Made by a program: the position numbers and the translations under genes | Notes under the pieces: model-generated | The model's database searches: none | Told to the model about the DNA's origin: nothing | The model's input: only the letters and a program-made list of their open reading frames with translations | In this document: piece after piece, positions 1-5,845 of the stretch | Position numbering within the stretch: the first letter of the stretch is position 1 | Layout of the letters: every line of letters begins with the position of its first letter | IMG/VR virus record: IMGVR_UViG_3300021138_000014 | Location: 1-64,000 of that record | DNA: 64,000 bases | DNA from: a virus | Direction: 5' to 3' (one strand)

Positions 1-35
1 GACCTACGCCATAGCATTCGCCAAGGGAGAGAAGA

Positions 36-326
36 ATGTCTGAGATCCAGGGACTCATAGAAGAACGCAACGCACAAGTGCTCGCCATTACGGACGAAAA
101 CCGGGAGAAGGGGGACGACTCGAACCCGATTCTGTACGCTGAGCAGGGACCGAACCGATTCGCACTCATGTCCCTATTCTTCACCGATACGGACGGCGTG
201 CAGATTCAAGAAGATATAGAAGAACGCGAGATAGCCGTAAAATTCTTCACCGACACTGAAGAAATTGAACTAACCGAAGGCGCACTGTATTCATGGGCGC
301 TCGATTTCTACAAGAACAACTACTAG
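36..326 (+). CDS. hypothetical protein, acidic, 96 aa
   Basis: I do not recognise this family. The product is acidic (many Glu and Asp), soluble in appearance, with no membrane segment or cysteine motif. An AGGGAGAGAAG Shine-Dalgarno tract sits just before the ATG, which supports this start. It is the first complete gene of the left-arm plus-strand operon, 10 bases before the next gene. Confidence 0.8.
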   Translation: MSEIQGLIEERNAQVLAITDENREKGDDSNPILYAEQGPNRFALMSLFFTDTDGVQIQEDIEEREIAVKFFTDTEEIELTEGALYSWALDFYKNNY

Positions 327-336
327 GGAGAATGCA

Positions 337-651
337 ATGACTAATGACAACGTGTTGAGAGAAATGCTTGCGAGCGCCAAGGGGATTGCATGGGACACCT
401 GCCATAAGATTTATGTCCTCATGACTGACGAGCAGGTCGAGAAGATGAGGGAGTATGAGTATGATCCAATTCACACCGACCTGGATCCACAAGAGATGTA
501 CGCCACGGTCATGGATTGGTGGGACAACTCCTGCAGCTTGAGATTCATTCAAGGAGTGGGCAACGCAATTGGTGGGGGTAATGAAGCAGACTTCTACTCC
601 ATTGTCCCACAAGGGGAGAACCTGTTCGACCGGGCTGAGGTAGACGCATGA
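337..651 (+). CDS. hypothetical protein, 104 aa
   Basis: Unknown family. It is an acidic soluble protein with Trp-rich patches near residue 67. A TAGGGAG ribosome site precedes the ATG. Its stop codon overlaps the start of the 30-residue gene that follows (ATGA), so the two are probably translationally coupled. Confidence 0.8.
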   Translation: MTNDNVLREMLASAKGIAWDTCHKIYVLMTDEQVEKMREYEYDPIHTDLDPQEMYATVMDWWDNSCSLRFIQGVGNAIGGGNEADFYSIVPQGENLFDRAEVDA

Positions 652-740
652 ACGAATACGAGGAGTACGAAAAGGCGCGAGCTGAGGGCAAAGAGTACCT
701 AGAGCTTTTACCGCATGAGACAGACGAAAGCCACGCCTAA
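648..740 (+). CDS. miniprotein, 30 aa, acidic
   Basis: A short frame starts on the ATG that overlaps the preceding stop (ATGA), with GAGG eight bases upstream. The product is very charged (MNEYEEYEKARAEGKEYLEL at the N terminus) and probably helical. It ends 12 bases before a strong terminator, which makes it the last gene of the first small operon. No function can be given. Confidence 0.55.
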   Translation: MNEYEEYEKARAEGKEYLELLPHETDESHA

Positions 741-751
741 AGATTGTCAAG

Positions 752-796
752 TAACCGCTCGTGTGAGATACATCACGCGGGCGGTTATTTTTTTAT
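752..796 (+). terminator. intrinsic terminator
   Basis: A 15-bp stem (TAACCGCTCGTGTGA with its partner TCACGCGGGCGGTTA, including two G-U pairs) closes a GATACA loop and is followed by seven T residues. This is a strong rho-independent terminator for the operon ending at 740. The stem-loop also contains TGTGA-GATACA-TCACG (762-777), one base away from the CRP-type operators found downstream. Confidence 0.9.
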
Positions 797-823
797 AAGG
801 GGAATGCCATTACCCAAAGCCAG

Positions 824-870
824 AATGTTTGTGTTGACCCTCCCACCCCTCATCCCTTCGGGATAGGGTG
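824..870 (+). repeat. 47-bp intergenic repeat, copy 1
   Basis: Begins AATGTTTGTGTTGACCC and ends ATCCCTTCGGGATAGGGTG. It matches 2264-2310 at 44 of 47 positions. The second half can fold as a short hairpin (TATCCC or CATCCC against GGGATA around TTC), but no T run follows. Each copy sits just after an operon terminator and just before operator sites. Confidence 0.85.
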
Positions 871-980
871 TGAGAGAGATCACATGTGATTTATCTCACA
901 TTGTGAGGCCGGTCACAGTGAGCTGCGTCACATGAGATCCAGGTCACACCAGCTCGGGAGAGAGTGTGACTAGTATCACG
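869..980 (+). promoter_or_regulatory. tandem array of six CRP/GlxR-type operators
   Basis: Consensus TGTGA-N6-TCACA. Perfect copies are at 869-884, 885-900 and 902-917. One-mismatch copies are at 917-932 (AGTGA), 933-948 (TGAGA) and 965-980 (TCACG). Start-to-start spacings are 16, 17, 15, 16 and 32, so all six hold a 16-bp register with one empty slot at 949-964. This half-site and spacing are the known consensus for the CRP family, including actinobacterial Crp and GlxR. No CRP-like gene is visible in the window, so a host protein is the likely ligand. The array lies upstream of the GP88-like gene. The rest of 741-1064 holds GA-rich tracts and a small ACTAGG/CCTAGT hairpin. Confidence 0.85.
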
Positions 981-1064
981 TGCAGAATGGTAGGAATTGG
1001 AGAGAGAGAGTGAGAGACTTCTCTTACTAGGTACTCTCCTAGTTATTAGATATGGGGGCAAGAT

Positions 1065-1769
1065 ATGGACATGGCACTGAAGCCTAGTAAGGACAGGAAA
1101 GTTGCTAACTCACTCACACCGTCGGGAGGGGTACGCATTGCGAACTCTTTCGGATTACCTGCAGGATTAAATTATTCATGCCCTAGCGCCACAAGTGTAT
1201 GCTCGAAAGTCTGCTACGCGGGCAAGTTGGAGAAGATATATAAAGGGGTCAAGATTAATCTCACGCATAATTGGGATTTGGTTAAGGACGCCGATATGGA
1301 TCACGTCACTAATCTACTTAACAGCATGATTATTGATTTCATTACTGAATGCGAGCGAAAGGGTTCGGCTAAGTTATTCCGTATCCATTGGGACGGCGAT
1401 TTCTTCTCAGACACCTATATTGGCGCATGGCGTCATGTTATTGAAAGTCATCCCGACGTCCGCTTTTGGGTGTATACCCGCGTGATTCGCGCGACGGTAT
1501 TACTTAAGGGGATTGATAATCTCGCGCTCTATTTCTCCACTGATAAGGATAATTTCGCGCTCGCTAAGATTGCGCTTAAGAATGGCGCACGATTGGCGAT
1601 GTTAGATGAGACTTTCGAAGCAGGACGCGAGCGCCTAGCGTCGATTGGTGAGCGTGGCGCGATGTGTCCTGAACAGCGTGGTCAGATAGATCTAAACGGC
1701 GCGTGCGTCGCGTGCGGGTTATGTATTAAAGGTAAGACTAATATTCTATTTTCAATTACTAAGAAATAA
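1065..1769 (+). CDS. GP88-type cysteine-rich phage protein
   Basis: The 234-residue sequence resembles the phage gene product 88 family known from actinobacteriophages, whose function is not established. Cysteines form two groups: C39, C46 and C50 near the N terminus, and C201, C214, C217 and C220 near the C terminus (CX12CX2CX2C). Such an arrangement could hold an iron-sulfur cluster or zinc, but this is inference. A conserved-looking HWDGDFFSD segment lies in the middle. The start follows GGGGGCAAGAT; an in-frame ATG two codons later is an alternative. The gene is the first one after the operator array, so it is the likely target of that control region. Confidence 0.7.
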   Translation: MDMALKPSKDRKVANSLTPSGGVRIANSFGLPAGLNYSCPSATSVCSKVCYAGKLEKIYKGVKINLTHNWDLVKDADMDHVTNLLNSMIIDFITECERKGSAKLFRIHWDGDFFSDTYIGAWRHVIESHPDVRFWVYTRVIRATVLLKGIDNLALYFSTDKDNFALAKIALKNGARLAMLDETFEAGRERLASIGERGAMCPEQRGQIDLNGACVACGLCIKGKTNILFSITKK

Positions 1770-1779
1770 GGAGAAGATC

Positions 1780-2064
1780 ATGGGACGTATTTTTGCAGAA
1801 GAATTGGCAAGCGGTATTGGTGGCATTACCTTAGAAAGAGGGGTTGCCATTCATATGGCGGGTAATCTCTACCCTCCTCCTCCTTCTTACATGGTTCCCG
1901 TCGCGATCGAAGCGCTAAATTCGATCTTAATCGAAGATGATTGGGAGAAGGAGATTGATCTTCCCGACGGCGTGGAATGGCGTGGGGAGAAGAAGGTTCC
2001 CGCTCGATTCGTAATCGACGCGTTCCGGTTAGAAGCTTTTCTAGATGGGGAGGATGAAGAATGA
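1780..2064 (+). CDS. hypothetical protein, 94 aa
   Basis: Unknown family. There is a four-proline stretch near residue 32 and an acidic C terminus. The gene lies 10 bases after the GP88-like gene with an AAGGAG ribosome site, so it is part of the same transcript. Its stop overlaps the next start. Confidence 0.75.
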   Translation: MGRIFAEELASGIGGITLERGVAIHMAGNLYPPPPSYMVPVAIEALNSILIEDDWEKEIDLPDGVEWRGEKKVPARFVIDAFRLEAFLDGEDEE

Positions 2065-2183
2065 CCAAGCCTAAGAATGAATTTGAAGAGGCTATGAATA
2101 ACGTACTGATCGAAGGCTTGAAGAGAATTGATAGGTTGACGATCATCCCAGTAGGATTCGACGAGGATCCTCCCAAAGAATAG
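2061..2183 (+). CDS. hypothetical miniprotein, 40 aa
   Basis: It starts on an ATG overlapping the preceding stop codon, with GGAGG about eight bases upstream. The product begins MTKPKNEFEEAMNNVLIEGL and looks like an amphipathic helix followed by a Pro/Asp-rich tail. It is the last gene before the terminator at 2213. Function unknown. Confidence 0.6.
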   Translation: MTKPKNEFEEAMNNVLIEGLKRIDRLTIIPVGFDEDPPKE

Positions 2184-2212
2184 ATTTCCTTGCCCCCGCT
2201 CGGAAAACGAGA

Positions 2213-2243
2213 ACCCTCAGCGCCGATCCGCTGGGGGTTTTTT
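2213..2243 (+). terminator. intrinsic terminator
   Basis: The 10-bp stem ACCCTCAGCG / CGCTGGGGGT closes a CCGATC loop and is followed by a run of T residues. It ends the GP88 operon. Confidence 0.9.
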
Positions 2244-2244
2244 A

Positions 2245-2262
2245 TTCGAACACGTGTTCGAA
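2245..2262 (+). promoter_or_regulatory. LexA (SOS) box, perfect palindrome
   Basis: TTCGAACACGTGTTCGAA is an 18-bp perfect palindrome and contains CGAAC-N4-GTTCG, the known LexA operator consensus of Gram-positive bacteria including mycobacteria. It lies immediately after the terminator T run and just before the second 47-bp repeat. It is the only such match I noticed. No phage LexA is visible, so the host repressor is the likely ligand. Confidence 0.75.
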
Positions 2263-2263
2263 A

Positions 2264-2310
2264 AATGTTTGTGTTGACCCACCCTCCCCTTATCCCTTCG
2301 GGATAGGGTG
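2264..2310 (+). repeat. 47-bp intergenic repeat, copy 2
   Basis: It differs at three positions from 824-870 and sits in the same context, after a terminator and before operator sites. The rest of 2184-2684 holds the LexA box, CRP-type sites, parS, TGTCGACA palindromes and GA-rich tracts. Confidence 0.85.
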
Positions 2311-2345
2311 GAGAGACTTGTCAACTCGACACGCCCGGAGCTGCA

Positions 2346-2387
2346 TGTGAGATTCGTCACACTGCGGCCGGTGTGATCCAGGTCACA
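2346..2387 (+). promoter_or_regulatory. two perfect CRP/GlxR-type operators
   Basis: TGTGA-GATTCG-TCACA is at 2346-2361 and TGTGA-TCCAGG-TCACA at 2372-2387. Both match the CRP-family consensus at all ten fixed positions. The second ends one base before the parS palindrome, so the two proteins would be close neighbours on DNA. Confidence 0.8.
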
Positions 2388-2388
2388 C

Positions 2389-2404
2389 TGTTTCACGTGA
2401 AACA
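2389..2404 (+). promoter_or_regulatory. canonical parS (ParB-binding) site
   Basis: TGTTTCACGTGAAACA is a 16-bp perfect palindrome identical to the chromosomal parS consensus known from Bacillus. It includes the GTTTCACGTGAAAC core used by Streptomyces and other actinobacteria. No ParA or ParB gene is visible in the window. Host ParB is therefore the probable ligand, unless the phage encodes one outside this window. Confidence 0.85.
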
Positions 2405-2406
2405 AA

Positions 2407-2450
2407 TTGTCGACAAATCTACAAAATCAATGCCCCTGGAAATGTCGACA
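2407..2450 (+). promoter_or_regulatory. two TGTCGACA palindromes
   Basis: TTGTCGACAA is at 2407-2416 and TGTCGACA at 2443-2450, 35 bp apart. Both are perfect palindromes in non-coding DNA beside parS. They could be operators for an unidentified dimeric regulator. No consensus is recognised. Confidence 0.4.
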
Positions 2451-2551
2451 AAGCGATAAGGCTACTATGGAGAGAGAGAAGAGAGAGAGCAGTCGCGTAA
2501 CCAGATGAGAGACGCCTTCGGCGATCTCCTATCATGATGAGAGAGTTCAGC

Positions 2552-2599
2552 TGTGATGCAGATCACATGACTAAATGGGGGTATGTGACCTATATCACG
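2552..2599 (+). promoter_or_regulatory. two CRP-type operators, 32 bp apart
   Basis: TGTGA-TGCAGA-TCACA (2552-2567) is perfect and TGTGA-CCTATA-TCACG (2584-2599) has one mismatch. The spacing is twice the 16-bp register seen at 869-980. The second site is centred about 42 bases before the transcription start predicted from the TATACA element at 2622, which is the classic class II activator position. Confidence 0.7.
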
Positions 2600-2621
2600 C
2601 TCTAAATGGTATCTATTCACC

Positions 2622-2627
2622 TATACA
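2622..2627 (+). promoter_or_regulatory. candidate -10 element of a CRP-dependent promoter
   Basis: TATACA is a fair -10 match, and no good -35 is seen at the usual distance. A weak -35 with an activator site centred near -42 fits a class II CRP promoter. It would drive the operon starting at 2685, whose first gene has a strong TAGGAGG ribosome site. This is inference from geometry only. Confidence 0.35.
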
Positions 2628-2684
2628 TAAATTAGGCTTGCCTCACTAGGGAATCCTCTATCCCTCTCTAGTAGGAGGCATTAA

Positions 2685-3140
2685 ATGACGAATCTATCGG
2701 GCGCAGTTTCCCCTACAAAAGACGTCGTAGAAGTGCAAGGAGTGGAGTATCACGTTACTTCTGCACCTTGCTTGAATTTCGTTGAACATCCCCACATCGT
2801 AGACGGTCAGGGTTGCTATACCTGCCGATCTTCTTCATCCGCATTGGGCGAAACTAACTCAATTGCAGTCGCTCTCGCTAAGGAGGGTATTGAGTGCCAT
2901 GTCGCCCAGACTGGCGGTTTCTGCATGGTGGTATATGTCGTCTCAGAAGATAAGACTCGCGCAATTGGTGCGAACGCTGAGTGCGTTGTATTCGAATCTG
3001 ACTGGCAGGAGGGTGGCGAAGATCAAGAAACACTTCTTGCCTCGACTGACTGGGATGGTGGCGACCTCACACCTGAGCAAGTTGCCGAAATTGTTGAAGT
3101 CTTCAAGTCTAATCTCTACCGTTTGGAGGTCACCAAGTGA
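2685..3140 (+). CDS. hypothetical protein, 151 aa
   Basis: Unknown family. It is an acidic protein with five cysteines scattered over residues 29-105, one pair as CYTC. There is no signal peptide or membrane segment. It is the first gene of the operon behind the CRP/parS control region. The ATG follows TAGGAGGCATTAA. Confidence 0.75.
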   Translation: MTNLSGAVSPTKDVVEVQGVEYHVTSAPCLNFVEHPHIVDGQGCYTCRSSSSALGETNSIAVALAKEGIECHVAQTGGFCMVVYVVSEDKTRAIGANAECVVFESDWQEGGEDQETLLASTDWDGGDLTPEQVAEIVEVFKSNLYRLEVTK

Positions 3141-3580
3141 TCCAATGCAAGAAGTGCCTATCAGAAGTTATCTGGGACGGAATTCAGAACATCTGCCCAA
3201 CCTGTAACGAGACGGATGCAAAGCCAGAGAATCACTACGAGTGGTTTGACAAGAAGGGCAAGAATCATGTCTCTCTTACTGAGATCTTGCTTGCCCTACG
3301 TGCCTCATCGCCCGCCGAATGCGAAGGGGTTGCCTATGGATGGACATCACATCTGGATATCTATTACAAGTTTCCAGAGTCTTTCGGTTATGCCGAAGAT
3401 GAGAAATGGATTGGTTTCGGAGTCGACCAAGAGACTGATATCGGATACACCTACAACGGTGTACATAACGATTTCGTCGGAGACATTCCGAATCTAGAAA
3501 CTGCTGGAGAAATCGCTCAGGAGTTCTGGGCGCAATTGAAGAATCGGATCAATGAATTGGAGACACATAATGCCCGCTAA
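3137..3580 (+). CDS. zinc-ribbon protein, 147 aa
   Basis: The N terminus has CKKC (residues 4-7) and CPTC (residues 20-23), a compact zinc ribbon. The rest is an acidic, aromatic-rich domain I do not recognise. It starts on a GTG overlapping the previous stop (GTGA). The role is unknown; such phage zinc ribbons usually bind nucleic acid or protein. Confidence 0.75.
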   Translation: MIQCKKCLSEVIWDGIQNICPTCNETDAKPENHYEWFDKKGKNHVSLTEILLALRASSPAECEGVAYGWTSHLDIYYKFPESFGYAEDEKWIGFGVDQETDIGYTYNGVHNDFVGDIPNLETAGEIAQEFWAQLKNRINELETHNAR

Positions 3581-3758
3581 ATACACAATCACACTCTCGT
3601 TCTTCGCTGATCGGGGACTCACATCCTCAGAGAAGAAGGATCTTATGGACACGATCATGCTCCAATTGGAAGAACCGTATGTCCAAACCGAGGACGGATT
3701 TTACGAAAGTGCAGAATATTCAACAAGTCAGATTGAAGGAGATATTACAAATGGATAA
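3570..3758 (+). CDS. hypothetical protein, 62 aa
   Basis: Unknown small acidic protein. The ATG at 3570 is preferred over the one at 3552 because GGAG lies seven bases upstream and the overlap with the previous gene is shorter. No motif is seen. Confidence 0.65.
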   Translation: MPAKYTITLSFFADRGLTSSEKKDLMDTIMLQLEEPYVQTEDGFYESAEYSTSQIEGDITNG

Positions 3759-3999
3759 TGAGACAAAAGCTGCGGAAATGTACACATACGACACCGCCGA
3801 TATAGAAAGCATTACCTGCCTGATGTGCAACCACGTAATCAATGACCGCTTCAACATGGAGACGCTCAATTACTACTCACTTAATTGTTTCAAGTGCGAC
3901 GAGGATCTATTCCTCTGGAAGCGCTATGACGGCACTGTATTCATAACCGCCGAAGACGGAGAGAAGAGAATCGATTACAAGGAGGAGATCAATGAATAA
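3751..3999 (+). CDS. zinc-finger-like protein, 82 aa
   Basis: Two cysteine pairs (CLMC near residue 23 and CFKC near residue 48) suggest a zinc-binding fold, with an aromatic/acidic C terminus. The start at 3751 overlaps the previous stop and follows GAAGGAG. Family not recognised. Confidence 0.7.
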   Translation: MDNETKAAEMYTYDTADIESITCLMCNHVINDRFNMETLNYYSLNCFKCDEDLFLWKRYDGTVFITAEDGEKRIDYKEEINE

Positions 4000-4258
4000 G
4001 AAGATGTACATCGGGCTGGAGTTACCAGTAGCCACCGCGCCGAAAGTGTTGGCGTTCAATGAAACCTTAAAAAAGGGAGAGGGTTCATATGACTCATGGC
4101 TGGTGCTTGCGGTAAGGGAGAGAACTATTCACCCGTTCGCCGTTTGGTTGGTTGCTGATCGTCCCGAGGGGTTGTACGTTTACTCAGGGACTTATTGCCA
4201 GACGCTTGAAGAGGCTCGCGAGTCCTTCATGTATCGCGGAGGAGTGTTGACCGCATGA
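3992..4258 (+). CDS. hypothetical protein, 88 aa
   Basis: Unknown. The alternating hydrophobic pattern suggests a small alpha/beta fold. It overlaps its neighbours at both ends, with AAGGAGG upstream of the start. Confidence 0.75.
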   Translation: MNKKMYIGLELPVATAPKVLAFNETLKKGEGSYDSWLVLAVRERTIHPFAVWLVADRPEGLYVYSGTYCQTLEEARESFMYRGGVLTA

Positions 4259-4413
4259 CTTACGGATGTGGGGCAGAGAGTTGTTTAGTCTGTTATCCGT
4301 ATCAGTATGCCTGTGCGGATTGTGGAACTCGATGGGAGAAACCTATCGAGAATGGCGTCACTCATGAGTGCGATGAGTGCGCTTACATTAATAACAATAA
4401 GGAGATGGCATGA
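4255..4413 (+). CDS. cysteine-rich miniprotein, 52 aa
   Basis: It has seven cysteines, including CLVC, CADC and CDEC pairs, so one or two zinc sites are likely. The ATG overlaps the previous stop (ATGA) with GGAGGAG upstream, and its own stop overlaps the next start. No known family. Confidence 0.65.
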   Translation: MTYGCGAESCLVCYPYQYACADCGTRWEKPIENGVTHECDECAYINNNKEMA

Positions 4414-4556
4414 AGCAGTGCATTATTCATGAGGCAAGAGACGTTCGGATCCAAAACCGGGCGGGCAAGTGGTTCGTTCATCACGTGTGTGACAAGTGTG
4501 ACTATCACATGTGCCCGCCGAATTGCGAGATTGCAGCTGAGAGGAGAAAAGCATGA
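4410..4556 (+). CDS. zinc-finger miniprotein, 48 aa
   Basis: Cysteines and histidines are arranged as VCDKCDYHMCPPNC, a probable single zinc site. An AAGGAG ribosome site lies five bases before the ATG. It overlaps the genes on both sides. Function unknown. Confidence 0.65.
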   Translation: MKQCIIHEARDVRIQNRAGKWFVHHVCDKCDYHMCPPNCEIAAERRKA

Positions 4557-4885
4557 GCATTACAACATATTACGAGTTCACCTACAACGGTGAAGAGATC
4601 TATTACCCATCCCAGATTGTAGACAGCGAACTAGTCCGGTGTTTGGATGTTGAGCAGACTTTTATCTCTAATGAGATGAAGTACTACCAAGTCTTGCAAG
4701 AGGCAGAGACTGCCGTCGAGATCATTACTGAACATGGGATCACTACCCAAGCAATTGGAGAGTGCTGGAAGTGGGCAGAGGTTTGGGCGATGGTGTTCCT
4801 AGCCAGAGGTACAACCATGTACAACGAATATGGAAATAAGATTGACGCAGAGAAACTTGACGTCACAGTAAAGGAGAGAGACTGA
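4553..4885 (+). CDS. hypothetical protein, 110 aa
   Basis: Unknown acidic protein rich in Glu and Tyr. Mixed helices and strands are likely. GAGAGGAG precedes the ATG and the stop overlaps the next start by one base. Confidence 0.75.
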   Translation: MSITTYYEFTYNGEEIYYPSQIVDSELVRCLDVEQTFISNEMKYYQVLQEAETAVEIITEHGITTQAIGECWKWAEVWAMVFLARGTTMYNEYGNKIDAEKLDVTVKERD

Positions 4886-5100
4886 TGAGTGACCTAGAGA
4901 TTGCATTCCTTAACACAGAGAACAATGGATTGACCGTAGATCAAATGGAAGAGATCACTGACGCCATAGATCTTGCCAACACAAACCGCGGGTTTGAGGA
5001 GGCTTGGGAGGCTATTCGAGTCTTATCACGAGCCTTGGATATAGATCTTTACTTCCCCGCTAGTGACGTTTACCCCAAGCCAAAGGAGATAGAAGTATGA
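4885..5100 (+). CDS. hypothetical protein, 71 aa
   Basis: Unknown acidic, largely helical protein. It lies within the overlapping small-gene string and is coupled to both neighbours. Confidence 0.7.
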   Translation: MSDLEIAFLNTENNGLTVDQMEEITDAIDLANTNRGFEEAWEAIRVLSRALDIDLYFPASDVYPKPKEIEV

Positions 5101-5480
5101 AGCGCTGGTTACCTGTAGGAATTCGTGTTAGCACTGAATCTGATCGATCAGACAGCCTGATTGGGTTAAACTTTGAAAAATGGCGAATGCATACCCCATT
5201 TGGGTACGAGCTTCATAAAGAAAACATTTATGAACCCTCAATTAACGTAATGTGGCGTAAATACTCTTTGTGTATCGAATTTCGATACATAAAAGAATCA
5301 GAACGTTGGGCGTGGCTCAACTCTGATGAAGATCCAGAGTTATTCAATTACGTATTGAAGAAGGTTTTTGGACCTAAAAAGGGGATTGAGGAAAGCATCG
5401 ACCCTGGAATTGAATATGAATACGAAGAGGAGGAGGAGGAGGAGGAGGAGGAGGAGGAGTCAAATGACCCACTTGAATGA
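5097..5480 (+). CDS. hypothetical protein with polyglutamate tail, 127 aa
   Basis: The first hundred residues are an ordinary mixed domain with no known family. The C terminus ends in an almost pure run of Glu (about residues 107-121), encoded by a GAG/GAA microsatellite at about 5424-5459. Slippage there could change the length. The same purine repeat acts as ribosome site for the next gene, whose ATG lies at 5464 inside this frame. Confidence 0.75.
   Translation: MKRWLPVGIRVSTESDRSDSLIGLNFEKWRMHTPFGYELHKENIYEPSINVMWRKYSLCIEFRYIKESERWAWLNSDEDPELFNYVLKKVFGPKKGIEESIDPGIEYEYEEEEEEEEEEEESNDPLE
5424..5459 (+). repeat. GAG trinucleotide microsatellite
   Basis: About twelve consecutive GAA/GAG codons, with GGAGG repeated many times. 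It encodes the polyglutamate tail of one gene and gives the strongest Shine-Dalgarno match in the region for the next gene. Confidence 0.85.
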
Positions 5481-5661
5481 AAATACTAAAATGAAACCAG
5501 ATCCCTGCATTATGTGCGGGGCCGAAGCCCGGCGCGTCAGTTTCAAAGCCGAGATCTACGAATACTTTGCCGAGGGCAAATGCTTTACCTGTTACATGAA
5601 ATTCGATACCGTTGCTTGGACACCCAAGCACGCCAAGGGCACCGCTGGTAGCTGGAACTAG
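5464..5661 (+). CDS. zinc-ribbon protein, 65 aa
   Basis: CIMC and CFTC pairs about 25 residues apart indicate a small zinc ribbon. The ATG at 5464 lies just after the GGAGGAGG microsatellite of the previous gene, at a good ribosome-site distance. Function unknown. Confidence 0.65.
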   Translation: MTHLNENTKMKPDPCIMCGAEARRVSFKAEIYEYFAEGKCFTCYMKFDTVAWTPKHAKGTAGSWN

Positions 5662-5677
5662 AAAAGAGAGATAGGAT

Positions 5678-5845
5678 ATGACACAGAACGGATGGACGGA
5701 AAACGATGGGTTCTTGTACGCGGATTGCCTAAAGTGCAATGATCGTACGGTACACATTGTGCTTAAACCAAAGGAAGGTTTTCCACCGTACGAGTGTGTG
5801 CAGTGCACATTCAACTGGGAGAGAGTAGAGAGTGAGGGTCGATGA
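5678..5845 (+). CDS. zinc-ribbon miniprotein, 55 aa
   Basis: CLKC (from residue 17) and CVQC (from residue 40) form a probable zinc ribbon. The stop overlaps the methyltransferase start (ATGA), so the methyltransferase is coupled to it. Confidence 0.6.
   Translation: MTQNGWTENDGFLYADCLKCNDRTVHIVLKPKEGFPPYECVQCTFNWERVESEGR

Noticed and set aside
247-750. 167-residue minus-strand frame across the first genes
   Set aside because: It is antisense to two plus-strand genes with good ribosome sites, has no recognisable protein features, and lacks its own signals.
848-868. CTTCGGG hairpin as a terminator
   Set aside because: The stem is short and is followed by GTGTGAG, not by a T run.
834-869. 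TTGACC...TAGGGT as a promoter in the 47-bp repeat
   Set aside because: The two elements are 24 bases apart, too far for a normal promoter, and no other -10 fits at 16-18 bases.
4480-4515. Clustered TGTGA and TCACA half-sites
   Set aside because: They are inside a coding frame (the VCDKCDYHMC zinc-finger gene), with three instead of six bases between half-sites.
5374-5814. Minus-strand frame with a polyproline run
   Set aside because: The prolines are only the reverse reading of the GAG microsatellite; the frame is antisense to three coupled genes.
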